64,000 bases of DNA from CAYZXT01 sp964482515 (GCA_964482515.1 CAYZXT010000002.1:62001-126000); one strand, 5' to 3'. Positions 16,200-24,753 are shown, counted from the stretch's first letter. Notes: generated by a model from the sequence alone, not told the origin. Numbers and translations are program-made.

Positions 16200-17663
16200 T
16201 CAGTCTTTGTAGTCGATCTCTTTTTCTTCGTCCGCTATTTTCGCCGGCGCTTCCTTCGCCGCGGCGCCGCTTCCCGCCGCGGGGATCAACATGTAATACT
16301 CCGTCCCCTTCTTCAACCCATCGCTTCGCACCTGCAGCTGCAACCCCAGCGCGTTCAGTTCTTCCTTCGCCACGATCAACGGATAAAGGGGATTTCTATG
16401 CTGGTCGCCCTTGCCCGTGTAAAGCGTGTCCAGGTAATCGGTGAAGCGCGTCACTTCGTCCGCGATCATGCCCATGCCACCGTCGCGGATGGCGATAAAA
16501 ACCTTGTCGTCCTTGGCCGACGCCCACAGCCGCACCATGCCGCCCGACGCGGTGGCGTGGAACGCGTACTCCGTGATGGCCGCCAGCGCCTTCTTCAGGC
16601 GCTCCGCGGGAACCGAGAGCGCCGGGAGCACCGACGGGATTTGGTCCAGGAAAGAGACACCCATGCGCGTGGCTTCTGCCGATTGTTCCCACAGGAAGGC
16701 CTTGAGGAACCCCGCCGTCGTGTCCGACGCGGGAGGAGCGCCTGGCGAGGCGGACTCGGCGGCGGAATGCGCCGGGGCGGACTTCTGCGGCGCGGGGGCC
16801 GGAGGGATTTCCTTCGCCTCCTGTTTTTCCTCGTCCGGCAGGACCTTGGAGAAAAGCTCGTCCTTCAGCATCTGCAGCTGTTTCTGCGCCGTCACATCCT
16901 TCATCACGCAGACGATGGATTCCGGCACGCCTTTGACGCCCCGCAACGGGCTCGCCGATAAATTAAGGTAGATGCCTTTGCTGCGGAACGGAAACAGCTG
17001 GACCGACTGCTCGTTGGCAATGGTGCCTTCCCGAAGCGCCCGCGTCACGGCCCAGTCCTGCACCGGGATGGGCTGATGGTCTTCCGTGTAGAACTTCACC
17101 TTTTCGGCGAGAAACGTGAGCGGCTGGCCCACCACGTCTTTTTCATGCACGCCCAAAAGCTTTTCGGCGGAAGCGTTGAGCATTTCGATCCGGCCCTCGC
17201 GGCTCACGGTCAAAAGGCCGTCGGAGGTGCGGCTGAGAAGTGACATGATCCGCTCCAACTCGCCCGCGCGGTGCTGCGTGTCATCGACCGGCTCCTCCGC
17301 CGACGGAGCTTCCGGGGTCCGCGCCATGAAGCGCGACATGAGCATGAGAACAGGAACGATCGCGGCCACATGCCAAGCGCCTTCCCAGGCCTTGGGGATC
17401 AGATTGTTGGAAATCGCATAGGCCACGAAAGGGCCGCTGCAGGAAATGAAAAAGCCGGCGAGTGAATAGAGAAAAAGAGATTTGGAAAAGGTCGCGCCGA
17501 ACAGACGGCGAAGGGCGACCGTAAGGGCGGTCAGCAGATAAACATAGAGCAGGACGACTTGTCCCACGATGACGGTATTCTGCACGGCGGGCACGAACAG
17601 GGAAAACATGTCGTGGGGTACATAATTGCCCAAGGCGTCGATGAGTTCGCTGATCAGTTCCAT
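16200..17663 (-). CDS. Membrane PAS-domain sensor with kinase-like C-terminus
   Basis: 487 aa. Three to four hydrophobic segments lie within the first 120 residues (VVLLYVYLLTALTVAL, FLYSLAGFFIS, WHVAAIVPVLMLMS). A PAS domain covers about 140-265 (MSLLSRTSDGLLTVSREG, LNASAEKLLGV, closing VCVMKDVTAQKQL). After a Pro/Ala-rich linker, residues 335-465 resemble a HATPase_c fold: LKKALAAITEYAFHAT in the N-box position and IRDGGMGM in the G1 position. No HisKA histidine helix is obvious, so it may be a degenerate kinase or ATP/ligand-binding sensor. SD GAGAGG precedes ATG 17663. The adjacent same-strand response regulator at 17920 is a plausible partner. Confidence 0.7.
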   Translation of the reverse strand: MELISELIDALGNYVPHDMFSLFVPAVQNTVIVGQVVLLYVYLLTALTVALRRLFGATFSKSLFLYSLAGFFISCSGPFVAYAISNNLIPKAWEGAWHVAAIVPVLMLMSRFMARTPEAPSAEEPVDDTQHRAGELERIMSLLSRTSDGLLTVSREGRIEMLNASAEKLLGVHEKDVVGQPLTFLAEKVKFYTEDHQPIPVQDWAVTRALREGTIANEQSVQLFPFRSKGIYLNLSASPLRGVKGVPESIVCVMKDVTAQKQLQMLKDELFSKVLPDEEKQEAKEIPPAPAPQKSAPAHSAAESASPGAPPASDTTAGFLKAFLWEQSAEATRMGVSFLDQIPSVLPALSVPAERLKKALAAITEYAFHATASGGMVRLWASAKDDKVFIAIRDGGMGMIADEVTRFTDYLDTLYTGKGDQHRNPLYPLIVAKEELNALGLQLQVRSDGLKKGTEYYMLIPAAGSGAAAKEAPAKIADEEKEIDYKD

Positions 17664-17919
17664 ATCAACCTCTCCAGCGCTTAATGCGGGGATGTTATCA
17701 AAACCCGGCCCGCGTTACAATCGGTGTTTCCGTCGGAAAACCCGCATTTGCGAGAAAGCGTTCGGACTTCGAGGCGACGCTATTAGTATAAGCGATCTAG
17801 GAAGGATTTCAATGGCTTTTGTTAATAAAATTAATGACTAAACATGCTGTATTTAAAAAACAAAATTCAATATGCGACAAAAACGTTACATCTCGTTACA
17901 ATATCGGACCATCCCGCCC
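17664..17919. other. 256-bp intergenic region upstream of the PAS gene
   Basis: The stretch is AT-rich compared with its flanks and has no convincing gene. It holds a cluster of TGTAAC repeats at 17874-17900 and a further GTTACA near 17714. A nine-codon reading frame at 17812 has an SD-like GGAAGGA but no other support. Confidence 0.5.
17874..17900 (-). promoter_or_regulatory. Tandem TGTAAC repeats (OmpR/PhoB-type site)
   Basis: Read on the minus strand, TGTAACGAGA, TGTAACGTTT and TTGTCGCATA follow each other with a 10-11 base period. The core is the same as in the boxes at 13286 and 13340. The site lies about 210 bases upstream of the PAS gene and just downstream of the response-regulator gene, which suggests the regulator controls its putative partner. 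Confidence 0.45.
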
Positions 17920-18603
17920 TCAAACGAATTTATACCCCTGCCCCTTAACGGAAAGCACCCGCTGCGACATTTTCGGACCCAGCTTCTGGCGAATTCGTTG
18001 GACGTGGACGTCGATGGTGCGGGAATCCCCTTTGTAAGAAGTCTTCCAAACGCCTTCAAAAATCTCCTGGCGATTGAGGACCTTGGGCGACTGCCAGACC
18101 AGGTGGAATAGGATGCCGAATTCCTTCTCCGTCAGGTCGTTGATGAGGTTGTCATCGACTTTGACGGTCCGCTGGAAACTGTCCAGTTGGAGGCCGTCGC
18201 GCTCCACGATTTTCGGGGGCCCTTTGATTTCCTCCGACAGGCGGAGCTGCGCGCGCACCCGGGCCATGAGCTCCATCACCTCAAAGGGCTTGGTGACGTA
18301 ATCGTTGGCGCCGGCTTCCAGCCCCCGCACGATATCCGTCACGGTGTCGCGGGCCGTCAGCATGATGACCGGTATCGTCTTCGTGGACTCCTGGGATTTC
18401 AAGCGCTTGCAGACTTCCAGCCCGTCCATGTCCGGCAGAGCCAAATCCAATATCACCAGATCGGGCTTGTGTTCCAGGGCCAGCTGCACGGCATTGCCGC
18501 CGCTCATGGTCTCGACGGAAGCGTATTCCTTGAAGGAAAGCGCCGTGCGGATCAGGTCCATGACCTCCGCGTCGTCTTCCACTACCAATATTTTAGCTGA
18601 CAT
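17920..18603 (-). CDS. OmpR/PhoB-family response regulator
   Basis: 227 aa. The receiver domain (1-120) has acidic residues VVEDDAEV, phospho-acceptor in VILDLALPDMDG, the T in MLTARD, and the conserved K in VTKPFE. The C-terminal winged helix (about 130-227) shows TEKEFGILFHL, SRTIDVHVQRIRQKLG and VKGQGYKFV, typical of OmpR/PhoB DNA-binding domains. ATG 18603 is chosen because AAAGGTGA lies 7 bases upstream and the receiver starts there with MSAKILVVEDD; the frame is open further upstream only as an antisense artefact. PhoB-like direct repeats at 13286, 13340 and 17874 are candidate sites. Confidence 0.92.
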   Translation of the reverse strand: MSAKILVVEDDAEVMDLIRTALSFKEYASVETMSGGNAVQLALEHKPDLVILDLALPDMDGLEVCKRLKSQESTKTIPVIMLTARDTVTDIVRGLEAGANDYVTKPFEVMELMARVRAQLRLSEEIKGPPKIVERDGLQLDSFQRTVKVDDNLINDLTEKEFGILFHLVWQSPKVLNRQEIFEGVWKTSYKGDSRTIDVHVQRIRQKLGPKMSQRVLSVKGQGYKFV

Positions 18604-18644
18604 AACATTCACCTTTCGCCTTTCTGGGATACAACCCAGCCAAC

Positions 18645-19715
18645 CTATTTTTGCGCGATGATAAAAAGAAGACTCGTGTCCAAAACCATCCACGCGAGGG
18701 ACAGAAACAGGACGATCTCCACCGCAATGAAGAAATTCGTGGAAAGGAAATCCCGCGCCGAATTGTAGGTGCTCTCGATCCTTTCTAGCTTTATGTCCAC
18801 AGATTTGGAAAGGTCGTCTATATCGAACTCTTTTTCCACGTTTTTGTAAATGGTGCGTAAATGCCAGTCGGAATCGATGTGCGGGATGTTGGCGGACACG
18901 TTGTAGAGTGTGTCGACGATGGCCAACTTGTCCATCCCGAACGCCATGGCCTCCGTGGAAAATCGCTGATAGCGTTGCGGCATGGCCCAAAATTTATAAT
19001 AGGGCGGCAGGTGCGACAACAGCGCACGCGCCTGGTCGACCTCCTCATCCATCAGAAAATTATAGGCCCGCAGGTTCCAGTAGGTGGAATAGGCCAAGCG
19101 GATCAAGTCCAGGATGATCTTGGATTCTCCCGAAGCCACGACGGCGCCGAACCGCTTGATGAGGATCAAATCGTTCTCGTAATACCCGAAGTTGACGAGC
19201 CTGTCCTGTTCCAAAACGAAATCCGAAAGGGATTCGTGATGGGTTTCCCCGGCGACGATCCCGAAAAGGGCCTTCTGGTTTTTTTGAATGAACTGGGCCG
19301 CGTTCGCCACGGCGCCTTTCCCCAGGACGAGGACGGGAAAAAGGTCGACGTCCGTCAATCGGCGTTCGTATTCGTGGGTGGCGAATTTCTTGGCGCGGAA
19401 GAGCAGCCCGTCCACGAGGGTTCGCGCCCAGCTGGTGATGACCGTTTTGCCCATGAAAGAATTCTCGATACGGCAGAAGAAATCCGCGAAGAAGTCCATG
19501 TCCCCGTCCGCGTCGAAGGACAGCTGGATCAAGCCGATGCCGAACTTATAGAGCCGGCCCGACAACTGCACGTCGGGAAACGATTTTCCCTCGAAAGTCA
19601 GCGTCCCCGCCTGCCGCGTGGACACTTCCTTCACGATCTCCTTGGCGTCCTGGCCCACGAAGTCCAGCTCCAGGCCCAAATCGAAGGGAATCAGGATGGA
19701 AACGTTAGCTTTCAT
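18645..19715 (-). CDS. RMD1/DUF155-like tail-anchored membrane protein
   Basis: 356 aa with start MKANVSILIPFDLG at ATG 19715; a longer reading frame runs into the dispersed repeat just upstream and is unlikely. The protein is mostly soluble, alpha/beta then helical, with a charged helix (VDIKLERIESTYNSARDFL) leading to a single C-terminal hydrophobic helix (FFIAVEIVLFLSLAWMVL). This layout resembles RMD1/YagE (DUF155) proteins, but I see no diagnostic motif, so the family call is tentative. It lies between the PilZ gene and the response regulator on the same strand and may be part of the signalling operon. Confidence 0.6.
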   Translation of the reverse strand: MKANVSILIPFDLGLELDFVGQDAKEIVKEVSTRQAGTLTFEGKSFPDVQLSGRLYKFGIGLIQLSFDADGDMDFFADFFCRIENSFMGKTVITSWARTLVDGLLFRAKKFATHEYERRLTDVDLFPVLVLGKGAVANAAQFIQKNQKALFGIVAGETHHESLSDFVLEQDRLVNFGYYENDLILIKRFGAVVASGESKIILDLIRLAYSTYWNLRAYNFLMDEEVDQARALLSHLPPYYKFWAMPQRYQRFSTEAMAFGMDKLAIVDTLYNVSANIPHIDSDWHLRTIYKNVEKEFDIDDLSKSVDIKLERIESTYNSARDFLSTNFFIAVEIVLFLSLAWMVLDTSLLFIIAQK

Positions 19716-19729
19716 ATATCCTCGGTTTT

Positions 19730-19806
19730 GTCTCCCCGGCATGTTTCCAGCCGGGGCACATGCTTTAAGTATTCATGGATTCCGGCTAACGTCGTGCCGG
19801 AATGAC
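19730..19806. repeat. Dispersed palindromic repeat, copy 1
   Basis: The element begins GTCTCCCCGGCATG and ends CGTGCCGGAATGAC, with imperfect terminal inversion and an inner CATGGATTCCGGCT. It matches the copy at 61907-61976 in arrangement (GTC-x-CCGGCATG, then ATGGATTCCGG or its like, then CCGG-x-ATGAC). This is the style of the short REP/RPE-like repeats widespread in bacterial genomes. Here it fills the gap between the PilZ gene and the RMD1-like gene. Confidence 0.65.
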
Positions 19807-19812
19807 GGCTTT

Positions 19813-20142
19813 CTAGCTTTTCGTCATCAGCGCCACGAGGGCGTCTTTCAGATAGTTCTGGTCCACCGACGCGTCGAAGATCATCCCGCCGATGTAATAT
19901 CCGTCTTCCCATTCGACGCGCAACACCTGCGCCCGAAGATTCTCCAGCCGGAGCTCATGGGTCGGAATGAACGTCAGATAAACGGCCTCCCCGACTTTGA
20001 GGGGCCAGCGCGTTTCCAGCTTCACGCCCGTGGGCGAGAGATCGAGGATCCGCCCCCAGCCCTCGGGGTTCTCGGTGTCCGGAAACTTGAGTGCCACGGG
20101 AAGCGTCGTGGACAGCCTGGGGGTGCCGCGCAGTTCCAACAT
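19813..20142 (-). CDS. PilZ-domain protein (putative c-di-GMP receptor)
   Basis: 109 aa, starting MLELRGTPRLSTTLPVALKF. The segment GRILDLSPTGVKLET gives the D/N-x-S-x-x-G motif, and the Arg just before the first strand (TPRLSTT) can serve as the upstream arginine of PilZ proteins. The barrel strands continue through VYLTFIPTHEL and LRVEWEDGYYIGGMIF. PilZ domains bind cyclic-di-GMP; a full RxxxR pair is not obvious, so ligand binding is uncertain. Its ATG (20142-20140) overlaps the upstream stop as TAATG, indicating translational coupling to the receiver/propeller gene. Confidence 0.75.
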   Translation of the reverse strand: MLELRGTPRLSTTLPVALKFPDTENPEGWGRILDLSPTGVKLETRWPLKVGEAVYLTFIPTHELRLENLRAQVLRVEWEDGYYIGGMIFDASVDQNYLKDALVALMTKS

Positions 20143-21278
20143 TATTTCTCCTCCGGGAGGCGATGGGTCACCAGAACGCCGTCCTTCTCCGATACGAACC
20201 AAACTTTTCCCTTCGAAACCGTGAAGCCGCTCATCTTCAGGCTCTTGTTATTGGAAAAAATATCCAGGACATACGGCCCTTTGCGCTCCCAGAGCGCGCC
20301 CTTACGGGTCAGGGTCCAAATAGCGTTGTCCGCGCCGTCCGCCACCCAAAGTTGGTCGTTGACCCAGGCCAATCCCACCGGCTTTTCCGCCGGCGACTTG
20401 AAACTGTCCTTCACGGTGAGCCGCGTGTCCAACTGATAGATTTTCCCCGTCTCGGAATCGCACATCCAAAGGTCCTGTCCGTCCCAGGCCAAACCGGAGG
20501 GCGCCGACGCCGGACCGGGCATGGAGGCGGTGACCGGCAGGCCGGCTTCCCGGCGGTGCCTCCGCAGCCGGCCGTCTACGGACGCGGTGAACACATAGTA
20601 GGGCGCCACGGACACGGCCGCGGGCTGGAAATCCGCGAAACGGAAAACGTCGACGATGGAAACATAATTTCCCCGAACGTGGAGGCGGCTCAGGTTCTGC
20701 TGGGCCCAATCGCCAACCCAAACATCGCCGTCGGCCCCGGCCACGGCGACCGGATGGTCGCTGGCCAATTTATAGAGCTGGAAAGGCGGGGCCCACAAAC
20801 CAAACAACCCGATCCCGAGGAGGGCCATAAAAACCAGGGTCCCCACCGCCGCCAGGAAAGACGTACGCCGCCACCAGACCGGCGGATTTAGGGATTTGGC
20901 GGAAACCAATTTTCGCCCGAGCCGGGCGGCGGAACGTTTCCCCGCGGCCAGGAAATCGCCGGACGTCAGCGGCGGGCAGAGGCAGTCGAAGGCGCCTTCG
21001 CTCATCCGTTTGATCGCCATAGCGCTGTCCCGTTCGGCGAGATAGAGCACCACGGGCGTGACGGGGGCATGCTTGTCCAAGACGTCCCGCAGTTTCGCCA
21101 TGACTTCGTCATCGGAGGGGTTTTCCGAAAAAACAAGCACCGGCGGTTCCGTGGCGATCTTCGCCATGGCCGGTTCGAAACCCTCCACCGCTTCGGCGGA
21201 AACACCGGCGTCCAGCGCCGTCCGCAGCAGTTGATCCCGCAGTTCGGGGGCCCGCGCAATGACCAGGACCTGGCTCAT
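20142..21278 (-). CDS. Receiver-like domain fused through a membrane helix to a beta-propeller
   Basis: 378 aa. Residues 1-125 have the length and strand pattern of a response-regulator receiver (SQVLVIARAPELRDQLL, then PVLVFSENPSDDEV, VVLYLAERDS, CLCPPLTSGDFL), but the acidic pocket and conserved Lys are missing, so it is a pseudo-receiver. One transmembrane helix follows (SFLAAVGTLVFMALLGIGLF, about 150-172). The rest consists of NHL/SMP-like repeats with GLAWDGQDLWMCD, GLAWVNDQLWVAD and KVWFVSEKDG, a propeller expected outside the cytoplasm. ATG 21278 overlaps the preceding stop by four bases (ATGA). Confidence 0.65.
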   Translation of the reverse strand: MSQVLVIARAPELRDQLLRTALDAGVSAEAVEGFEPAMAKIATEPPVLVFSENPSDDEVMAKLRDVLDKHAPVTPVVLYLAERDSAMAIKRMSEGAFDCLCPPLTSGDFLAAGKRSAARLGRKLVSAKSLNPPVWWRRTSFLAAVGTLVFMALLGIGLFGLWAPPFQLYKLASDHPVAVAGADGDVWVGDWAQQNLSRLHVRGNYVSIVDVFRFADFQPAAVSVAPYYVFTASVDGRLRRHRREAGLPVTASMPGPASAPSGLAWDGQDLWMCDSETGKIYQLDTRLTVKDSFKSPAEKPVGLAWVNDQLWVADGADNAIWTLTRKGALWERKGPYVLDIFSNNKSLKMSGFTVSKGKVWFVSEKDGVLVTHRLPEEK

Positions 21279-22675
21279 GGCTTTCCCCCCGCCAACGGCA
21301 GCGAAAGACGGAACGTCGTCCCTTTAGGTCCCGTCTCCACCATGGACAGCCGCCCGCGGTGCCATTCGGCATAGCGCTTGGCCCGGGCGAGGCCCAGGCC
21401 GCGGTGGCCCATCTTCGTCGAATAGAACGGTTGGAACAAATGGTTCTTCTGGTCGGCCGCCAGGCCGGGCCCCGTGTCCGCCACGCTGAGCCAGGCTTCT
21501 TTTCCGTCGGCGGACTTCGCCAGCTGGACGCGCACGCGGCCGCCCTGGGTCAAGGATTCGAAAGCGTTGTTCAAAAGCTCTCCCAGGATGTCCGTAAAGA
21601 GTTCGCGGTCGCCGCGCACCGGCGGCACGCCGTCATCCACCAGGACTTCCAGAGCGCCCTTCTCGATCCGCTGGGAATAGAGCTCCGATACATGCGTGCG
21701 GATCAAATCCGGCAGGGAAATATCGTCCTTCGCCAGCGCGGCCCGTCGCGTCAGGCCCAGATAGGCCTCCAGCGTCTCCGACGCCTGCACCAAATCGCGG
21801 TTGACCTCCTGAAAACCGACGCGCAATTCCTCGGGGCCGATTTTCACCAGGCGCCACCACTGTTCCCAGGACTTGGCGCCGGTGATGGCGGGGTCTTCCA
21901 GGAGATGGAATTTTTCGAGCGTCAGTTGGATGCGGCCCAGGGCGGCCTGGATCTCGCCCCGCAGCTTTTGCGCCACGCCGCGGGCGAACAACTCTTCCTC
22001 GGCCCACACCAGGTCCTCTCGCTGGGCGAGGGCTTCGCGCATTTCCCTCAAAAGCCAGTTCTGCTGTTCGGCCAGCTCATGCTGTTTTTCCTGGTTGAGG
22101 TTCTCGGCCTGGTTCGAAAGCAGGTCCTGAAGTTTCTCCATGCGCTCGGCGAACTGCCCGAGCTTTTTCTCCAGGGCCGCGTGCTCGTCCGCGAAACCGG
22201 AAAGCTGGTGCTGCCAATCCTCGTCTTTTTGCGCCTTGAGAGAGTCCACCTGCTCGCTCAATTTCTTGATGGTCTCGCGCTGTTCGCGGTCCGAGTCCGC
22301 ATAATCCTGCACCTTCCGACGCAGCGCCACGATTTCGTCCTGGGCGGAGATCGTGTCCCTCCGGGACAAGTTCAAATCCCGGGACAGGGCCAACAGCCGC
22401 GCCCGCAGTTCGTTCTCGTTGGTCCCCAACAGGGACCGCAGCAGGTCGCTTTCCTCGCGGTAGATCCGGTCGTTGTTCTCCCACTTGAGCGACTGGTCCT
22501 GGACCTTCTGCTGAAGCTGCTGCAGCTCCCACAAAACATTTTTCAACGCCAGCTCGCGCTCGCCCTCGGCCACGCCCGCCAGGCCGTAGAGGATTTTGGC
22601 GATCTTCTCCCGGGCCTCCTGGATGATGGGGCCGACGTCGAAGAATTTTTGTTTGTCGGATGCGTTCACGTTCAC
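21275..22675 (-). CDS. Histidine-kinase-like protein with coiled coil and altered acceptor site
   Basis: 466 aa from GTG 22675, which overlaps the upstream stop as GTGA. Residues about 40-220 are a long coiled coil with no membrane helix. The dimerisation helix reads ARGVAQKLRGEIQAALGRIQ; in the HisKA pattern GVAHEIRNPL the phospho-acceptor His is replaced by Gln. The ATPase domain is intact: GELLNNAFESL (N box), ADTGPGLA (G1), FQPFYSTK (F box) and RGLGLARAK (G2). It may therefore bind or hydrolyse ATP without self-phosphorylating on the normal His. It sits in a tight operon with a pseudo-receiver fusion and a PilZ protein. Confidence 0.8.
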   Translation of the reverse strand: MNVNASDKQKFFDVGPIIQEAREKIAKILYGLAGVAEGERELALKNVLWELQQLQQKVQDQSLKWENNDRIYREESDLLRSLLGTNENELRARLLALSRDLNLSRRDTISAQDEIVALRRKVQDYADSDREQRETIKKLSEQVDSLKAQKDEDWQHQLSGFADEHAALEKKLGQFAERMEKLQDLLSNQAENLNQEKQHELAEQQNWLLREMREALAQREDLVWAEEELFARGVAQKLRGEIQAALGRIQLTLEKFHLLEDPAITGAKSWEQWWRLVKIGPEELRVGFQEVNRDLVQASETLEAYLGLTRRAALAKDDISLPDLIRTHVSELYSQRIEKGALEVLVDDGVPPVRGDRELFTDILGELLNNAFESLTQGGRVRVQLAKSADGKEAWLSVADTGPGLAADQKNHLFQPFYSTKMGHRGLGLARAKRYAEWHRGRLSMVETGPKGTTFRLSLPLAGGKP

Positions 22676-24060
22676 GGGATCACCAGGGTCTTTCCGGGGA
22701 CCGGGCGGCCGCGATCGACCTTGTCGGGGTTCGCCTTGAAAATGTCTTTCCACCGGTCTTCGTCCTTATAAAATTTGGCGGCGATGGACTGCAGCGTGTC
22801 GCCGGATTGGACCACGTACGTTTTCGGTCCCGTGTCTTTTTTCGCGGCCTCAGCCCGGGACAGCCGTTCCGCGCGACGGATCTTCTCTTCCGCCGCCCGG
22901 ACCTTGTCTTCCAGCGAACGCATCCGCTCCTCTTCCTCTTCGGCCCGAACCTTGGCCTTCAAAAGCCGTTCGTCCAGTCCGCGCTGGGTCTCTACATGCT
23001 GGGCGTTTTGCCGGGCCCAGTCGTCCTCGGCCAGCCGCTTGGCCTGTTCGATGTTCTGGACGTCGTCCTTCAGCTGCGATTGTTTCGATTCAAGCTGCGC
23101 GATCTTGCGGTCCAAATCCTCGGCCAAGTCCAGGGCGCGGTCAAGGTACAGCTCGGAAAACTTCGGCGCGCCGAACCGGTATACCACGGACACGCGGAAT
23201 TGCTCGGACAAATCATTGAATGTCTTCAGCGGGATCGCGTAGGCCACGTCGATCTGCGCCGGTGAGAAATTGAAGCCCGCGCCCAGGGAGACATGGTCCA
23301 CGCCGCCGCTCGTGAAACCGTTGCCCGCGCGCAGCCGGAGGAGCTTGTGCCACATGTAATACTCGGCGCCCAAGTGGAAGGCCGTCACGTTCTTGCGGAT
23401 CTCCATGTCGGCCAAACCCATCCCGAGTCCGGGAAACTCATACCGCCCACCCAGGCGCATCTGAGGCCCGGCCGGGCTTCCGCCGCCCGCGTACAGGTCC
23501 TTCAGCACGAAGCCCATGGTCACCCGGTTGTTGAAGGGGATCCGGGCGCCGAGATCGAGTCCCAAATCCATGGAGCTCTTCCCCACGTTGGTTGGGTCCT
23601 TTTTATTCCCCAACTGGTGCCGGATCTTCAGGGCGGCGCCGCCCTTCACCGGCCAGGGCACGTGGCCGTAAGTCGGAACATCCGCGCCCGCGCCGGTGAC
23701 GATATCGAAGATATGCACGCCCGGGGCGATGGACTGGGAGTGGATTCCTCCGGCAACGCCCAGGGGGCCTAATTTCACAGGCAGCCGTTTGAATTCCATG
23801 GGCTTGCCGTAGGCGCCGTGGATCTCGGTGATGCTGTAAATGCTTCCGGGGTTGAACCTTCCGTAGTTGGCGGTGAGCTGGCGGTCGGACAATCCGGCCA
23901 ATCCCGCGGGGTTTTGGAAAAGAACATTGATGTCTTCGTCGTCCGCCGCGTAGGCGTCGCCCAACGCCATGCTGCGCGCCCCGCTGTTGGGCAGGGGGCG
24001 GGCCAATGCCGCGCCGGCCGCGAACATAAAAGCCCAAACCGTGAGAATGACGCGGCGCAT
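22672..24060 (-). CDS. PorV/UPF0164-like outer-membrane barrel with coiled coil and LysM
   Basis: 462 aa. The signal peptide is RRVILTVWAFMFAAGAALA. The N-terminal motif GARSMALGDAYAADDEDINVLFQNPAGLAGL is typical of PorV/UPF0164 barrels, and strands continue to about 310 (LGAGFNFSPAQIDVAYA, FRVSVVYRFG). A coiled coil (about 320-415) follows, then a LysM module (TYVVQSGDTLQSIAAKFY...) to the end. The barrel should sit in the outer membrane with LysM reaching peptidoglycan. ATG 24060 is chosen over an earlier ATG because it overlaps the upstream stop as TAATG. Confidence 0.8.
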   Translation of the reverse strand: MRRVILTVWAFMFAAGAALARPLPNSGARSMALGDAYAADDEDINVLFQNPAGLAGLSDRQLTANYGRFNPGSIYSITEIHGAYGKPMEFKRLPVKLGPLGVAGGIHSQSIAPGVHIFDIVTGAGADVPTYGHVPWPVKGGAALKIRHQLGNKKDPTNVGKSSMDLGLDLGARIPFNNRVTMGFVLKDLYAGGGSPAGPQMRLGGRYEFPGLGMGLADMEIRKNVTAFHLGAEYYMWHKLLRLRAGNGFTSGGVDHVSLGAGFNFSPAQIDVAYAIPLKTFNDLSEQFRVSVVYRFGAPKFSELYLDRALDLAEDLDRKIAQLESKQSQLKDDVQNIEQAKRLAEDDWARQNAQHVETQRGLDERLLKAKVRAEEEEERMRSLEDKVRAAEEKIRRAERLSRAEAAKKDTGPKTYVVQSGDTLQSIAAKFYKDEDRWKDIFKANPDKVDRGRPVPGKTLVIP

Positions 24061-24575
24061 TAGCCCCATCGACGCATCACCCGAATTCCATCCGGAGACA
24101 GATCCCAGCGGAACCCCTGTTTTTTCTCCCGCTCCTTGGCCAGCGCCTCGTTGTAGCGCCGGGCGCCGGCGGCCGCGTCAAAGGCAGCCCACACCTTCAA
24201 AGCCAGGTACCCGAACCCGCCCGCCGCGGCCACGCCCACCATGGCCTGGGTCCAGACCGGACGCAACTCCTGGCGCGAGCGGGACTGGCTGTTTAACAAC
24301 GGGACAGCTACCGCCACCAGTGACAACGTCTGTCCCACGGAAAACCAAATGCCGCGGGACACTTCCCCTACGTAAAAATGCCCGTTGTCCACCGGAAGAA
24401 AATTTAAGGACAGTTTCGCCGCGTAGCCCGGATCTTTTTCCGAGCGGACGCCGGCTTCACTGTCCCAGGTTTTTTTCTCGTCTTCCCAGCTGGCGGCGCG
24501 AGCGGGAAAGGTCGCCATCATAAGCAAAGGAAGCGCGGCCGATAATACCGCGGCCCGCCCGCAGAGCTTCCTCAT
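24060..24575 (-). CDS. Small secreted/membrane protein of unknown function
   Basis: 171 aa from ATG 24575. It has a signal peptide (LCGRAAVLSAALPLLMMATFPARA) and two further hydrophobic segments (FSVGQTLSLVAVAVPLL, AMVGVAAAGGFGYLALKVWAAF). The layout, with a periplasmic stretch and two helices then a charged tail, resembles small DUF5683-like membrane proteins, but I do not recognise a family with confidence. It is the first gene of the signalling operon: a promoter at 24608-24636 lies just upstream, which rules out the earlier possible start inside that promoter. Confidence 0.65.
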   Translation of the reverse strand: MRKLCGRAAVLSAALPLLMMATFPARAASWEDEKKTWDSEAGVRSEKDPGYAAKLSLNFLPVDNGHFYVGEVSRGIWFSVGQTLSLVAVAVPLLNSQSRSRQELRPVWTQAMVGVAAAGGFGYLALKVWAAFDAAAGARRYNEALAKEREKKQGFRWDLSPDGIRVMRRWG

Positions 24576-24607
24576 GTTAAGAAACGATTGATTTGTTAAC
24601 ACTACCA

Positions 24608-24636
24608 ATGTTAAACCGGGCACCTTGAATTGTCAA
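24608..24636 (-). promoter_or_regulatory. Sigma70-type promoter of the signalling operon
   Basis: On the minus strand, TTGACA (24636-24631), a 17-base spacer and TAACAT (24613-24608). The predicted start of transcription near 24601 gives a leader of about 26 bases before ATG 24575. Confidence 0.65.
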
Positions 24637-24753
24637 CACGTTTTTAAATTTCTTAATATTGGCTCTTTTGCCGGTTCCATGCGCTTAAAGGACTTCCGTA
24701 CCTATATATGGTCTTGAGGAATTATCCGTCGAGGAATATCCGGTCCGGCTGAC

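Noticed and set aside
17812..17841. A nine-codon reading frame with an SD-like sequence
   Set aside because: It is too short for support, with no conserved context; possibly a chance match in an AT-rich gap.
21359..22771. A 470-codon plus-strand frame rich in Leu/Gln/Phe
   Set aside because: It is antisense to the coiled-coil kinase-like gene.
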